The notes under the pieces: generated by a model
Told to the model about the DNA's origin: nothing
Database searches by the model: none
What the model saw: only the letters and a program-made list of their open reading frames with translations
Program-made: the position numbers and the translations under genes
Shown here: one piece after another, positions 32,827 to 42,724 of the stretch
Position numbering within the stretch: the stretch's first letter is position 1
Layout: every line of letters begins with the position of its first letter
NCBI GenBank assembly: GCA_964471945.1
Contig: CAYYIJ010000002.1
Location: forward strand, 26,691-90,690
Source of the DNA: JASEHD01 sp964471945
GTDB lineage: Bacteria > Bacteroidota > Ignavibacteria > UBA10030 > SZUA-254
DNA: 64,000 nucleotides
Reading direction: 5' to 3'

Positions 32827-35490
32827 TTAGAGATGTCCTGATTCTATTTTAAACTCGCCCCGATAAGCAGAATTAATAATCTCGGTAAGATAATAATGAT
32901 ACTTCTGTGGCAAATTTTTATATTTTGACTTCGATGCTATCGTTATTTGTTCAATTGATTTTTTTGGGTCAACAAACTCGATTCCGTTTCGCAGGTACTC
33001 TTGTAATTTCTTCTCAACTTTATTATTAATTATCGAATCTTCTATCTGCGATATTATTATAACGGTTTTAGAAATATTCCATTGAGAATCATAGAATGCT
33101 TTAAAGCAATAACCTCTAAAATATTCAGCAACCGTTCCACGATTTAATCCACCAAGGTCGTCCGCTGTTTCTGAGATCGAGTTCCTTGAGAATTCTTTCT
33201 CCCGTAATAGTGATATGATTTTTTCTTCAAGATCGATTGAAGTCTTTTCCCCCTGAGTAATTTCTTCGGAAACATCCTTCATCCGAACCATCGTGCGTCC
33301 CTCGGCTTTTGCTAAAAGTACTGCACGCTTGATGACGCTTTGTAACTCTCGGATATTACCTCTCCATGCGTATTGCTTCAATATCTCTATAACGCTCTTG
33401 CTGCATCTTATCGCTTTGTCCTCCTGATTCATAAAATACTCAACCAAGATTGGTATATCCTCAATTCTTTCGCGAAGCGGTGGTAGATGCACTTCAAGTA
33501 CGTTCAGCCGATAGTAAAGATCTTCACGAATTATTCTTTCAGCGACGGCTTGCTGAAGATTTTTATTCGTTGCCGTAATTACCCGCACGTCTACTTTCTT
33601 TGTCTGCATTCCACCAACACGTTCAAACGTGCCGTCTTGCAGCACCCGAAGAAGTTTTATCTGAAAATTTTCGCTTGTTTCACCTATTTCATCAAGGAAA
33701 ATTGTTCCACCATCTGCTATTTCAAACCGTCCCGCTTTGTCTTTGACTGCTCCTGTGAATGCGCCCCTCTCATGTCCGAAAAGTTCACTTTCTAACAGCC
33801 CCTCTGCCAATGCACCACAATTCACAGCTATAAACGATTGTTTTTTCCGACTAGAATTTTCATGAAGTGCCCGTGCAACCAATTCTTTTCCTGTTCCGCT
33901 TTCACCATAAATAAGTACTGCTGCATTGTTGTTTGCAATTTTTTTGATAAATGATACAATACCTACCATTGGTCCATTATTTCCATAGATGATTCCACAG
34001 AATTCTTTGCACGGTGCTTCCATGTCTCCATCGGTAATATTTGCAGGTTGTAAGTCTTCTGCCAATTCTTTTAACCGACCAACTTCTGTTTTGTACTTTA
34101 TTATTTCTTCCTGTAGCTGCGTTCGACGTTTTTCGGCATCATTCTGACGAAGCGATTGAAATTCTTTTTCTAACTTAACTAACTGCAATTCTTTTACTTG
34201 AAGAAGTGAATCGGTTTTTTCTTTTTCTTTTTTAAGAATGTCGATGTGTCCGTGAATTATTTTTTGTTTATATATTAGCATTGAAATGGTAACAAGAAAA
34301 ATTGTGCTTATCGGTGCCGCAATCAGAAGCACGTAGGAATAATACGAGAAAATAATAAACGAAATAAGAATGAGCGTTGTTGCAAGCACGATCAACCCAA
34401 TCAATCCATACAATTCCCGCTTAATCCCCATTAAGAAAGTACTTATAATTCCGCAGAGCAGTATAATTATTAGATCGAGGAGTTCTGGGCTGTATCTCAG
34501 AAAGCTACCGTGAAGGAGGTTGTGAAGAAAAAATGCATGTATGCCTATTACTGGGAACTCGTTGTCGAACGGAGTTTTTATGAATTTACTTCTACCCTCT
34601 GCAATTATTCCTACGAGAACAATTTTATCGCGGAACTGCTCAAGTAATTGTTCGTATATCAAATCTGTTTTAATTCTATCATAACTCTTTAAAAAATTTA
34701 CAACAGATATCATCTTTAGAGTATTAATTCCACCTATATAATTGATAGAAGCAGCGCCATTTTTGTCAACGGGAATATGAAATATAGCTTCCCGAGTTTT
34801 AATTTTTACTTCATCAGATGAAATTACTACATCCGATTTGGAAGCTTTAACATTAACACGAAAAATTTCGAGCGCAAACGAAGGAAGAATACTTGTAACA
34901 TTTTGAATAAAAAGTGGAATTCTCGATTCGTTAATAAGATGTGTATGACCTATTGCGTTTACATTTTTCAATATGTTCTCAAATGGAAGTTCCGCTTGAT
35001 GACCTTGAAGTAAGCTTACGCCTTGCGGTTTCTTATGAAGGAACCTGTCCGGAATTATAGAAATCGTATCTTGGGATTGTTCTTCAGAAAGCTCCTTAAA
35101 AAAACCGCTAACGACAACATTATTCGTCTTTCCTACAACTGCAGCAAGCAGATTATCATATTCTTGCAATTCTCGCTCAGACTCAGTTAGCGCTATATCA
35201 AAACCTATGACACCAACATCAAGTTCGCGCAACGCATTAATCAACAACGCATAATAACTTCTCTTTAGTGGTAAGCCCCCCAATGATGCAATATCGTCGT
35301 TATCCAGATAAAGTATTACTATCGAGGTATCAACAGATTTTGCACCTCGAAATTGATATTCGATTGAGAGAATGCTACGGTCAATGTTCGCAAAAACATC
35401 TGGAAAAAGTAATGATATGAGAAGAATGATAATTGATACACAAACACCGAGGATAATTTGTTTTAGATTTCTTAACCGCATCGATTTCAC
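32827..35490 (-). CDS. CHASE2-domain membrane-bound sigma54-dependent transcriptional activator
   Basis: An 887-residue protein. TM1 is about residues 12-31. The extracytoplasmic CHASE2 domain spans about 35-320 ([42 protein letters not shown]). Three TM helices follow at about 335-405, then a coiled coil. The AAA+ sigma54-interaction domain has GESGTGKE, an intact GAFTGA loop and FLDEIGE. The C-terminus has a divergent HTH ([20 protein letters not shown]) plus about 100 residues of unknown type. It would sense an envelope signal and activate sigma54 genes, probably the operon starting at 32310. It begins where the EnvC-like gene ends. Confidence 0.92.
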   Translation of the reverse strand: MKSMRLRNLKQIILGVCVSIIILLISLLFPDVFANIDRSILSIEYQFRGAKSVDTSIVILYLDNDDIASLGGLPLKRSYYALLINALRELDVGVIGFDIALTESERELQEYDNLLAAVVGKTNNVVVSGFFKELSEEQSQDTISIIPDRFLHKKPQGVSLLQGHQAELPFENILKNVNAIGHTHLINESRIPLFIQNVTSILPSFALEIFRVNVKASKSDVVISSDEVKIKTREAIFHIPVDKNGAASINYIGGINTLKMISVVNFLKSYDRIKTDLIYEQLLEQFRDKIVLVGIIAEGRSKFIKTPFDNEFPVIGIHAFFLHNLLHGSFLRYSPELLDLIIILLCGIISTFLMGIKRELYGLIGLIVLATTLILISFIIFSYYSYVLLIAAPISTIFLVTISMLIYKQKIIHGHIDILKKEKEKTDSLLQVKELQLVKLEKEFQSLRQNDAEKRRTQLQEEIIKYKTEVGRLKELAEDLQPANITDGDMEAPCKEFCGIIYGNNGPMVGIVSFIKKIANNNAAVLIYGESGTGKELVARALHENSSRKKQSFIAVNCGALAEGLLESELFGHERGAFTGAVKDKAGRFEIADGGTIFLDEIGETSENFQIKLLRVLQDGTFERVGGMQTKKVDVRVITATNKNLQQAVAERIIREDLYYRLNVLEVHLPPLRERIEDIPILVEYFMNQEDKAIRCSKSVIEILKQYAWRGNIRELQSVIKRAVLLAKAEGRTMVRMKDVSEEITQGEKTSIDLEEKIISLLREKEFSRNSISETADDLGGLNRGTVAEYFRGYCFKAFYDSQWNISKTVIIISQIEDSIINNKVEKKLQEYLRNGIEFVDPKKSIEQITIASKSKYKNLPQKYHYYLTEIINSAYRGEFKIESGHL

Positions 35491-36699
35491 TCAGCGCTGA
35501 GAAAGACCTTGTTTGTGTAACCATTTTTCGGGATCGAGTTTTTCTCTGCCTTTATATATCTCAAAATGAAGAACCGAGCCGTAAATCGAATCACCGCTTT
35601 TCCCAAGTTGATGACCCTCTTTCACTTTAGAACCTTCGTTCACAAAAATTTCTGATAGATGGGCATAGACTGTTCTATATCCATTTTTATGATTTACAAT
35701 AACTAGATTTCCAAATGATGGGAGCCAATAGATTTTTGACACCTCACCATCGTCTACAACATGAACATTCGTCCCGATGGGAACTGCAATATCAATTCCG
35801 GTATTTTGTGTCATCGTGCCTAAGGTCGGATGTTGTTGTAAACCGAAGCGTGATGCTAATTTCCCGTTTGCAACGGGCCAGCGCAATCGACCACGCTTCG
35901 CCGCAAATCCAACACCCGGCTCCACCAACTCATCTTCTTTCTTTGATAATTTCTCTTGTTTTTTTCTATCCTCCTCGATTAGCTTCGTAATTATTTGCTC
36001 TATCTCCCTTGCGTCTTGTTTTCTTCGGTCTATCTCACGTTTATAATTTTGTTTGTTTTTTCTTATGTCAGCTAAAAGTTTTTTCCTTTCCTTCAATTTA
36101 CCGGTTAGCCGTTTTTCTTCTTTCTTTTTTTCTTCAATCAAAAGCTTTTGTTCTGCCAATTGATGCTGCAAAAATATGTTTTGTTCCTCATGATTGCGTT
36201 GCTTTGAGTCAATTTTATTTAAATCCTCTTTTCGTTGGCTCGAAAATCTTTTTAGATATTCTGATCGTACCAAAAGCTGATTAAATGATTTCGACGCAAT
36301 CAATAATTCAAGATCATAAGTGTGCCCATTTTTATATGCCATCGTTACATAATTTGCATAATGATTTTTTAGATACCTGAGCTGCTCCCCTAATTCATCA
36401 ATTTTTTGTTTTGTCTCAGTGATATCTTTTTTCAGTGTTGTTTCGCGCTCATGGAGATTCTTAATAAGTTTCTTTATTAATCCGCTTTGCCGATCATAGA
36501 TTGCCAATAGTTCAAGAGTAGAACGTTCTTTCTTTTCGCTCTCATTAATTTTTTTATCATATGTCTCAATTTCTTTTCTCAATTTCTCAAGCTGTGATTG
36601 TTTTTTCTTGAGATCGTCGGTTTGTGAATATGAGAATAGACTTAACGATTGAAAAATCAATAAAAGTACAACAATGTAGTTTAACGATCCCGCGTTCAA
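35491..36699 (-). CDS. EnvC-like murein hydrolase activator (coiled coil plus LytM/M23 domain)
   Basis: About 402 residues from a TTG at 36699 that overlaps the stop of the DUF4292 gene (TTGA); the frame is open farther upstream. Signal peptide ends SLFSYSQ. A long coiled coil covers roughly residues 30-240. The C-terminal LytM domain includes TGIDIAVPIGTNV, GYRTVYAHLSE and SVLHFEIYKG. The first zinc ligand, normally His in HTGID, is Asn here (QNTGID), so it is probably a degenerate, non-hydrolytic activator like EnvC. The matching amidase may be the gene at 40933. The TPR - DUF4292 - EnvC order is common in Bacteroidota. Confidence 0.87.
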   Translation of the reverse strand: MNAGSLNYIVVLLLIFQSLSLFSYSQTDDLKKKQSQLEKLRKEIETYDKKINESEKKERSTLELLAIYDRQSGLIKKLIKNLHERETTLKKDITETKQKIDELGEQLRYLKNHYANYVTMAYKNGHTYDLELLIASKSFNQLLVRSEYLKRFSSQRKEDLNKIDSKQRNHEEQNIFLQHQLAEQKLLIEEKKKEEKRLTGKLKERKKLLADIRKNKQNYKREIDRRKQDAREIEQIITKLIEEDRKKQEKLSKKEDELVEPGVGFAAKRGRLRWPVANGKLASRFGLQQHPTLGTMTQNTGIDIAVPIGTNVHVVDDGEVSKIYWLPSFGNLVIVNHKNGYRTVYAHLSEIFVNEGSKVKEGHQLGKSGDSIYGSVLHFEIYKGREKLDPEKWLHKQGLSQR

Positions 36700-37463
36700 C
36701 GTTTTACTACCTTTGCATGTGGTGGGACAGTAAAGGAACATATCACCGGTTTGTTGAAAATAATCTCATCATATACAATGGTAACACTTCGATTCTCCGC
36801 TTGAGATACAATTCGGATGAGATATGGTACCGCAATATCTTCGTTATATTCAATTTCCGAAACATTGACGCCTATTTGTTCGTTCCCATCAAAATCAGTT
36901 GTACGGTAAGACGAAGCAACAAATACATCTCCATCAATAGATATTTCTGTTAATTTTTCAGGGGAAGCATATCGGAAAGTGTATTGCTCCTTTTCTATAG
37001 AAAAATTTAATAAAGTATCTCGTTCATTTAATGTTGGAACTTCTCCAACTAGTGCGTTGATTATTTCGTGTGTCTTCATTCGTATTGGAAGAAAAGAATG
37101 CAGCCGCTCTCCAGCTGGATCTCCTACCATCACGGTGTTGTCCATCCTATTATAAAAAATAAACTGGTTCTGAGAAAGCGTAAAGGTTCCCACCCGGACA
37201 CCGAACGGACCTTTTAAATCGATACGAAGTGAGTCGGGTTTAACTAACTCCATCATAAAAGAACCCACGTTTGATTCATCGGGATCTTCAATCGTGATTG
37301 TTCCCTTAGCTTTGGCTGTTGTGATTCGGTTATTGCGCTCATCGACTTTCGATAATACTTCGTGATAGGATAGATTACGTTCCTTCACGGCTTTCTTTGA
37401 TGGTGCACATCCAAAAAGTCCAGTTAAAACAATTATTATCAGAACTGCCCAACATCGATTCAT
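36696..37463 (-). CDS. DUF4292 (LolA/LolB-like) lipoprotein
   Basis: About 255 residues from ATG 37463, which overlaps the TGA of the TPR gene (ATGA). Lipobox LTGLFGC near residue 19. The body fits a LolB-like half-barrel: GTITIEDPDESNVGSFMMELVKPDSLRIDLKGPFGVRVG and QFIFYNRMDNTVMVGDPAG. DUF4292 proteins are thought to be outer-membrane lipoprotein-binding factors. It is placed between a TPR lipoprotein and the EnvC-like gene, a linkage seen in many Bacteroidota. Confidence 0.85.
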   Translation of the reverse strand: MNRCWAVLIIIVLTGLFGCAPSKKAVKERNLSYHEVLSKVDERNNRITTAKAKGTITIEDPDESNVGSFMMELVKPDSLRIDLKGPFGVRVGTFTLSQNQFIFYNRMDNTVMVGDPAGERLHSFLPIRMKTHEIINALVGEVPTLNERDTLLNFSIEKEQYTFRYASPEKLTEISIDGDVFVASSYRTTDFDGNEQIGVNVSEIEYNEDIAVPYLIRIVSQAENRSVTIVYDEIIFNKPVICSFTVPPHAKVVKR

Positions 37464-39133
37464 GGACTGCCTCTCTGAATTTTTTCCTTTATCGATTGAT
37501 TGTTTGGATCTAGTTCTGATGCTTTTTGCCAATATTCTAATGCTTTGGATTTATCCGATAACTTAAAGTAAATATCCCCAAGGTGATCATGAATGACGGT
37601 ACTCGTAGAACCTAATTCAACTGCTTTACGAACCCATCGTTCTGCCTCTTTGTAGTCGCCGAGTTGATAATAAATCCAGCCATAAGTATCAAGATACGAT
37701 TGATTTTCTGGTTGTTGTGATAGAGCTTCCTTCGACATTTTCAATGCTCGCTCAAGTTGAAGTCCACGCTCGCATAGACTATATCCATAATTATTTAAAA
37801 GTAAATGATTCTTGGGTTCGATCCGCAACGCACGTTCATAAATGCTATCCGAATCTTCAAATCGTTTCAGTTCATCATAAACAAGCCCTAATGCACTCAT
37901 CGCATCTATACTTTTCTCGTTAAGCTGAAGCGCCTTTTCTAATATCGACGCTGCATCGGTTGGCTTGTGCAGACGTTGATACGATATTCCTAAGAGAAAA
38001 TAAATTCTGAATTCCTCAGATGCAAATTTTTTTCCTTCATTTAGTATATTGATTGCATCCTCAAACCGATTACGGTCGTAGTAGATTGATGCAACCCCTA
38101 CCCATCCATCGGGATTCCATTTTACAAGGTCTATGACTTTAAAATAATTAATTAACGCGGCCGAATCGTTCCTCATTATATTATTAATGGCGCCTAGAAA
38201 CCAAAATGGCCTCCAATCGGATGGATAATTAAACTTAATTTTCTCAAATAAGTTGATTGCAAGCGGAGCAACGGCCGAGTCTTTCTGGATAAACGAAACA
38301 AATATCTGCCCAAATCGGATCAGCTCATCGGCAGAAAGTGTATCTCTCTTCATAACATATTCCAACTGTTCGCTCGCACGTTTATAATCTTGCCTTATAA
38401 GATAAACGTGCGCTATGGCTGCCCTAAGTTCTAAATTCTCCGGGTAGCGTTCTGTAAGATCATTATAAATAGTGATTGCTGCATCAACACTATCTTGTCG
38501 AAGATAAACGTCGCCAAGTGTTTTTGCAATTTCAAAGTTCCCCGGATCAAGCGTAAGAATTTTTCTGAGTGCATCAGCCGCTTTATCGTGTTTTTCCATT
38601 GAGCGATAAATTTGTGCCATTTGGTAATAAGCATCTTCGTCCGGTCCAAAACGATCAACAATCTCTTGGAAAATTTCAATCGCTTTCATCGGGTTCCGCA
38701 TCATTTGCAGCCGGGCGAGCGTATGCCATCCTTCACGATAATGTGGGTCAAGCTTAATTAATTTCTCGTATGCTTTTGTAGCCTTTTCAATATCGAGCGC
38801 ATTTATGTATATTTCTGCAAGTGTTTGCTGGTAGGTGCGATTCTTTGGATTTAAAGTAACAGCTTCGCTAGCCATTTGAATTGCAAGATCGTTTTTCCCA
38901 AGTATTGCATAATCTTTGGCTATAGCATGATAGATCGCAGGATCTTTCATGTGTTTTAATGCATCCTGATATTCAAGAATTGCCTTAGCATAATCTCCCT
39001 TCTGATCGAGAAGAGATCCTTGAAGAAAATGTTCAAGCGCAACCTTGCGGTTCTCTTCTGGAATCGTGGGCTTAGTACCTGAACAACCCACAAAGAGAAA
39101 AACAATTGATAATATTGATAAACTGAACTTCAT
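37460..39133 (-). CDS. TPR-repeat lipoprotein
   Basis: A 557-residue protein with lipobox FLFVGC (Cys17) and at least ten tetratricopeptide repeats over residues 25-550 (for example AKAILEYQDALKHMKDPAIYHAIAKDY, AISALGLVYDEL-like units, SYLDTYGWIYYQLGDYKEAERWVRKAVELG). It should be a periplasm- or surface-facing scaffold. First gene of the TPR - DUF4292 - EnvC - CHASE2 operon. A plausible promoter (TTGTGA-N17-TATATT on the minus strand) lies about 20-60 bp upstream, divergent to the cpoB-like gene. Confidence 0.9.
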   Translation of the reverse strand: MKFSLSILSIVFLFVGCSGTKPTIPEENRKVALEHFLQGSLLDQKGDYAKAILEYQDALKHMKDPAIYHAIAKDYAILGKNDLAIQMASEAVTLNPKNRTYQQTLAEIYINALDIEKATKAYEKLIKLDPHYREGWHTLARLQMMRNPMKAIEIFQEIVDRFGPDEDAYYQMAQIYRSMEKHDKAADALRKILTLDPGNFEIAKTLGDVYLRQDSVDAAITIYNDLTERYPENLELRAAIAHVYLIRQDYKRASEQLEYVMKRDTLSADELIRFGQIFVSFIQKDSAVAPLAINLFEKIKFNYPSDWRPFWFLGAINNIMRNDSAALINYFKVIDLVKWNPDGWVGVASIYYDRNRFEDAINILNEGKKFASEEFRIYFLLGISYQRLHKPTDAASILEKALQLNEKSIDAMSALGLVYDELKRFEDSDSIYERALRIEPKNHLLLNNYGYSLCERGLQLERALKMSKEALSQQPENQSYLDTYGWIYYQLGDYKEAERWVRKAVELGSTSTVIHDHLGDIYFKLSDKSKALEYWQKASELDPNNQSIKEKIQRGSP

Positions 39134-39193
39134 TCAAAATCTTTCATATTTTACAAAAATATAGTAATTTAAGTGAGTATTCACAAACGCACA

Positions 39194-39222
39194 TTGACTT
39201 TCAGAAACAAATTCAATACATT
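39194..39222 (+). promoter_or_regulatory. Sigma70-like promoter TTGACT-N17-TACATT
   Basis: A -35 with five of six consensus bases and a -10 with good similarity at ideal spacing. It lies 37 bp before the ATG of the CpoB-like gene. Confidence 0.5.
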
Positions 39223-39258
39223 AAACCGCATGTAATATATATCACCAACGAGGATTGT

Positions 39259-39933
39259 ATGATAAAATCGAAAAAAGTTAATTATATTCTTATAATAATA
39301 GCTCTCTGTGTATTATTCGCGGGGTGTGGTAGTTCGGAAGAAACCGAGAAAGAAAGCTCTCCCCCGCAACTCAGCGCTACTGAGGCGCTGCAAAAAGAAT
39401 TGGCAAACTTAAAGATGGAAAACGAAAAACTCAAAAATCAGGTTGCACGGCTTGAGCAAGAGAAGCGAACCGCTACAGCCCGTGCTGCAGAATTAGAAAC
39501 CCAGCTTGTTGAACAAAAAAATAAAACTATCACTCCCCCTGCGACAGTGCAACCAACCATTACAGATGCACGCGAGAACTATAAAGAGGCACTCAAGCTA
39601 TTTCACAATCGTGAATACATTGAAGCTTCTACAATATTTCAAGCACTCCTAGATTCTGATGTACCAATTGAGCTTCAGGATAATTGTTACTATTGGTTGG
39701 GCGAATGCTGCTTTGGCTTAAAAAAATACACTGATGCAATAAAAAAATTCGAGCAGGTATTTTCTTTCAAGATATCTGAAAAGAAAGATGAGTCTCAGGT
39801 AATGATTGCGAACAGTTACTTGGCAATGGGAAACAAGGAAAAAGCAAAAGAAGAGTATGAGAAACTTATCAAGAAATTTCCTGCAAGTCCGTTTGTGAAA
39901 AAAGTAAAAGAAAAACTTGTAAAACTTCAATAA
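39259..39933 (+). CDS. CpoB/YbgF-like lipoprotein with coiled coil and TPRs
   Basis: 224 residues. Lipobox VLFAGC (Cys23). Residues 45-90 form a heptad coiled coil (LQKELANLKMENEKLKNQVARLEQEK). Residues 105-224 are three TPR units of the Tol-Pal-associated type (NYKEALKLFHNREYIEASTIFQALL; KKYTDAIKKFEQVF). The layout coiled coil plus TPR equals CpoB/YbgF, which coordinates peptidoglycan synthesis with outer-membrane constriction, but the lipid anchor and lack of tol genes nearby make the role tentative. Confidence 0.8.
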   Translation: MIKSKKVNYILIIIALCVLFAGCGSSEETEKESSPPQLSATEALQKELANLKMENEKLKNQVARLEQEKRTATARAAELETQLVEQKNKTITPPATVQPTITDARENYKEALKLFHNREYIEASTIFQALLDSDVPIELQDNCYYWLGECCFGLKKYTDAIKKFEQVFSFKISEKKDESQVMIANSYLAMGNKEKAKEEYEKLIKKFPASPFVKKVKEKLVKLQ

Positions 39934-40079
39934 CAAAACTAACAACTAGGGATTTATGGATAGATCTCGATACGATATTCGGTTGGTTAATTTAACATTT
40001 GGGAAATCAGTCTTGCGTCTAAAGTTGATAGTCAAACCAAAACTTCAGAATCCACAAATTCAAAGTTTTTACACGATAA

Positions 40080-40265
40080 TGGTTTCACTATCGAAGGAGC
40101 CACTCGGCAATAAAAGAAAAATGCAGCGAAGAAACCGGGGTTCGAGGATTTATGTGTCCCATCACCATTGAGGGAAATCCCTGTCTGATTGAGTTAGCAT
40201 ACGAAAGCGGAATTGGGGAGAAAGAAAGCATAGGGTTTGGTATGTTGGAAGTCATTAAAAAATGA
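40080..40265 (+). pseudogene. cas6: cas6 C-terminal relic
   Basis: A 61-codon frame without a valid upstream start ends with ITIEGNPCLIELAYESGIGE followed by KESIGFGMLEVIKK. This is the signature C-terminal glycine-rich loop of Cas6-type CRISPR endoribonucleases (consensus GIGEKNSxGFGM). The sequence before about 40083 has stops in this frame, so the N-terminal two-thirds of the gene is missing or frameshifted. No CRISPR array or other cas gene is in the window. It marks a decayed CRISPR-Cas remnant between the CpoB-like and amidase genes. Confidence 0.7.
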
Positions 40266-40440
40266 TGAATGCTTGAGGATAGAGTAACAGACAAAGGAAA
40301 TGATATGGTTCGGACTGATGCGTCTTCCAATGCAGGATGTTAACAATCGGGCAGAAAACAAAAAATTATCAAATAACTTGATTTTATTAATAAACCGAGC
40401 GATATTACTTCATAATAATAACTATACAAAAGGGTATTTT

Positions 40441-40626
40441 ATGGAAACAAACAAAACAGAAGCACAACCCGAAGTTGGAGAATTCAAAGGAAAACCAACT
40501 TTACGAATCCCACTTGTAGAAGAGCCATCAGCCAATACACCGTGGCATTGGTTTACGTTTGGCAAAAGCAAAGCAAAAGCAATCGTAAAGTACTACGATG
40601 CCATTAAGAAGTTTGCCGAAGAATAG
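40441..40626 (+). CDS. Small conserved-looking hypothetical protein
   Basis: A 61-residue protein from ATG 40441 to TAG 40626. It reads EVGEFKGKPTLRIPL, then WHWFTFGKSKAKAIVKYYDAIKKFAEE. It resembles a widespread type of about 60-residue protein with GEFKG...FTFGxSKAKxI...IKKFVEE; function is unknown to me. It is intact while its flanks are decayed, so it may be under selection. The 175 bp upstream are AT-rich with no clear promoter. Confidence 0.6.
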   Translation: METNKTEAQPEVGEFKGKPTLRIPLVEEPSANTPWHWFTFGKSKAKAIVKYYDAIKKFAEE

Positions 40627-40677
40627 CAAAAGGTGGCTTTCAACCCGGCAATAACCCAAGATGAAGGTAACCTTTAA

Positions 40678-40932
40678 CTAAGTTCGAGAAAATTATGTGA
40701 AAGCCGTCAAAGATTTGTTGTTGCAACACCTGAACTTATTCGAATATTTGATGGAAAAGACCTTACACAAACGATGCAAACGAAGTTGAAAGCGGTTGGT
40801 ATGGATACTGAAAATAATAAAGTACAGTTTGATAGCACATACACGAAGGTAAAAACAAAACTAGTTACTATCAAAGATATTCAATTACTGACTTTTCTCC
40901 ACCAATTACATTTTCTAATGCATGATAAGATT
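40678..40932 (+). pseudogene. Decayed coding fragment, family unknown
   Basis: An open frame without start reads RQRFVVATPELIRIFDGKDL, then TQTMQTKLKAVGMDTENN and continues in protein-like composition to about KLVTIKD before running into the amidase gene on the other strand. Together with the cas6 relic it suggests a decayed accessory locus. I do not recognise the family. Confidence 0.35.
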
Positions 40933-42516
40933 CTACCTAGATCCACTCGCCCTTCCTTCACCCAATGTTTTCTCGTATTCTTGTTTGTAACGTTTTAAAC
41001 CATTGAATATCGCTTCGGCTATTCGCTGTTGTCCTTTGGCACTTTTTAAAATATTCTCGTCGTTTTTGTTCGAGAGATATCCCGCTTCCACAAGCACATT
41101 TGGCATCGAGGCACCAACCAGAACATAAAAACCTGCTTGCTTCACTCCATTATTTAACAGATCGAGATGTCTACCCATTTCCTGTGCAAGTATTTCAGCA
41201 AACTGCTCGCTGTATTTTACATACGCGCTTTGCGCCATCGTAAGAAGGATAAAATTCTCTTCTGTCAATTTTTGATAACGTTTTTCATAATCCTGTTCCA
41301 ACTTTACAACCTCATTTTCACGTTCGGCAATTCGAAGAGCATGATCTGTTTTTCCAGGGCGAAGGAGGTATATCTCAAAACCGTTTTCTGTCCGATTTTT
41401 TCTCGGCATAGAGTTGCAATGGATACTGATGAAAAGCTTTCCACCATTCTGGTTTGCAATCTGTCCCCGACGATATAATTCGACAAAGGTATCTGTTTTA
41501 CGTGTGTACACAACATTAACGCCGGGTAAATTTTTTTCAATGAGTTTTCCTAATTTCAATGCAATAGACAGGGTAATATCTTTCTCGCGAGTGCCAGTAA
41601 CTCCGATAGCCCCTGGGTCATCGCCACCGTGGCCTGCATCTATTACAACAACATCAAGCTTCCACTTATCGCGTTCACGCTGAAGCTCACGCTCATAATT
41701 GCGTGTTCTGCGTGCTTCCTCTTGTTCTTTCGTGGCTGTCTGAAGTGCGATGAGGATATCGGTTCCATTTTCACCAATCATCGGTTCGGCAGCATTGATT
41801 TGTCCCTTTAAACGTAACGTAAGCTGGACAGATGTTGGATATTGAAATGCCAAAATTTGTTTGACTATCCCGGTAGGTTTGATACTCTTAATGGTATTTA
41901 TATCTGCACGGGTATTGGCAAGTGTGATATAAAACCATGTATCATTTCCGATTTGCTTGGGCCAGCATTCGTAGTCATTGATCTTCTTTTTACTGTGTAT
42001 CTGTACGAGCAAGCCATTCGATTTTTCATCGAAACTTAAATTCGTAACATCAAATGCAGACTTCATTGTCTCAGTCCCGATAGTAATCCGAATTCCATCG
42101 AAAGAAATCTCTTCGACTATTACAGTTTTGAGAATTGAAATGATTTCGGTTGTTGGAATAAAAAATGAGTTTGCAACAAATATTATGTTTGCAGATAATT
42201 GTAAGAGATTTGCATTCTCTTTTTTATCGACTATAACAACAAACGGATTGTTTGCTGTAAATTTCAGTGTGAATTCATCCGTGCGTAACTCAATTTTTTT
42301 CGATTCGCTGTTGATGTATGTTTTAAGCTTTAAAACTTGCGCAAAATCATTCAATGAACAGTACAGAACATTGTTTTTTAGGAATGCACCAATATTCGTA
42401 TTGAGTGATGGAGTTTTTGGGAATTGAATTGGTATTGAATTTTGTGCCCCAGTAGAAGTCGCCGAAATGTATATCAAAGCAAAAAGAATAAAGCGTAACG
42501 TGGTTCGGGCGCTCAT
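40933..42516 (-). CDS. N-acetylmuramoyl-L-alanine amidase (Amidase_3, AmiC-like)
   Basis: 527 residues. Signal peptide ends STGAQ. Residues 30-150 resemble a copper-amine-oxidase-N-type pair of small domains, and 155-260 an AMIN-like domain. The Amidase_3 domain is residues 287-515 with zinc ligands His296 (DAGHGG), Glu311 (GTREKD) and His366 (SIHCNS), and the catalytic Glu in VEAGYLSN. A helical insert between LRPG and NEVVKL is like the autoinhibitory helix of EnvC-controlled amidases. It would cleave septal peptidoglycan in the periplasm. The EnvC-like protein at 35491 is its likely activator. Confidence 0.93.
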   Translation of the reverse strand: MSARTTLRFILFALIYISATSTGAQNSIPIQFPKTPSLNTNIGAFLKNNVLYCSLNDFAQVLKLKTYINSESKKIELRTDEFTLKFTANNPFVVIVDKKENANLLQLSANIIFVANSFFIPTTEIISILKTVIVEEISFDGIRITIGTETMKSAFDVTNLSFDEKSNGLLVQIHSKKKINDYECWPKQIGNDTWFYITLANTRADINTIKSIKPTGIVKQILAFQYPTSVQLTLRLKGQINAAEPMIGENGTDILIALQTATKEQEEARRTRNYERELQRERDKWKLDVVVIDAGHGGDDPGAIGVTGTREKDITLSIALKLGKLIEKNLPGVNVVYTRKTDTFVELYRRGQIANQNGGKLFISIHCNSMPRKNRTENGFEIYLLRPGKTDHALRIAERENEVVKLEQDYEKRYQKLTEENFILLTMAQSAYVKYSEQFAEILAQEMGRHLDLLNNGVKQAGFYVLVGASMPNVLVEAGYLSNKNDENILKSAKGQQRIAEAIFNGLKRYKQEYEKTLGEGRASGSR

Positions 42517-42724
42517 AATGAAAAAAAAGCTCTTAGGAAAATAATAAATAATTTTATACGTGGGAATCTTGTGTGCGAATCAAATCGGTTGTGGATTTCC
42601 TGTCCGGTTACTTTATTTCTTGTAATAATGATTACTGATAATGGGCTTTTCATGTCCGTTGTTAGATGTTAGATATTGGATGTTCGTTGCTTTTTGTTCA
42701 TAGTTCTTTGACTTCAATCATTAG

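Noticed and set aside
39956..40171. 71-codon frame after the cpoB-like gene as a real gene
   Set aside because: Composition is unusual, there is no family or SD, and it overlaps the cas6 relic in another frame.
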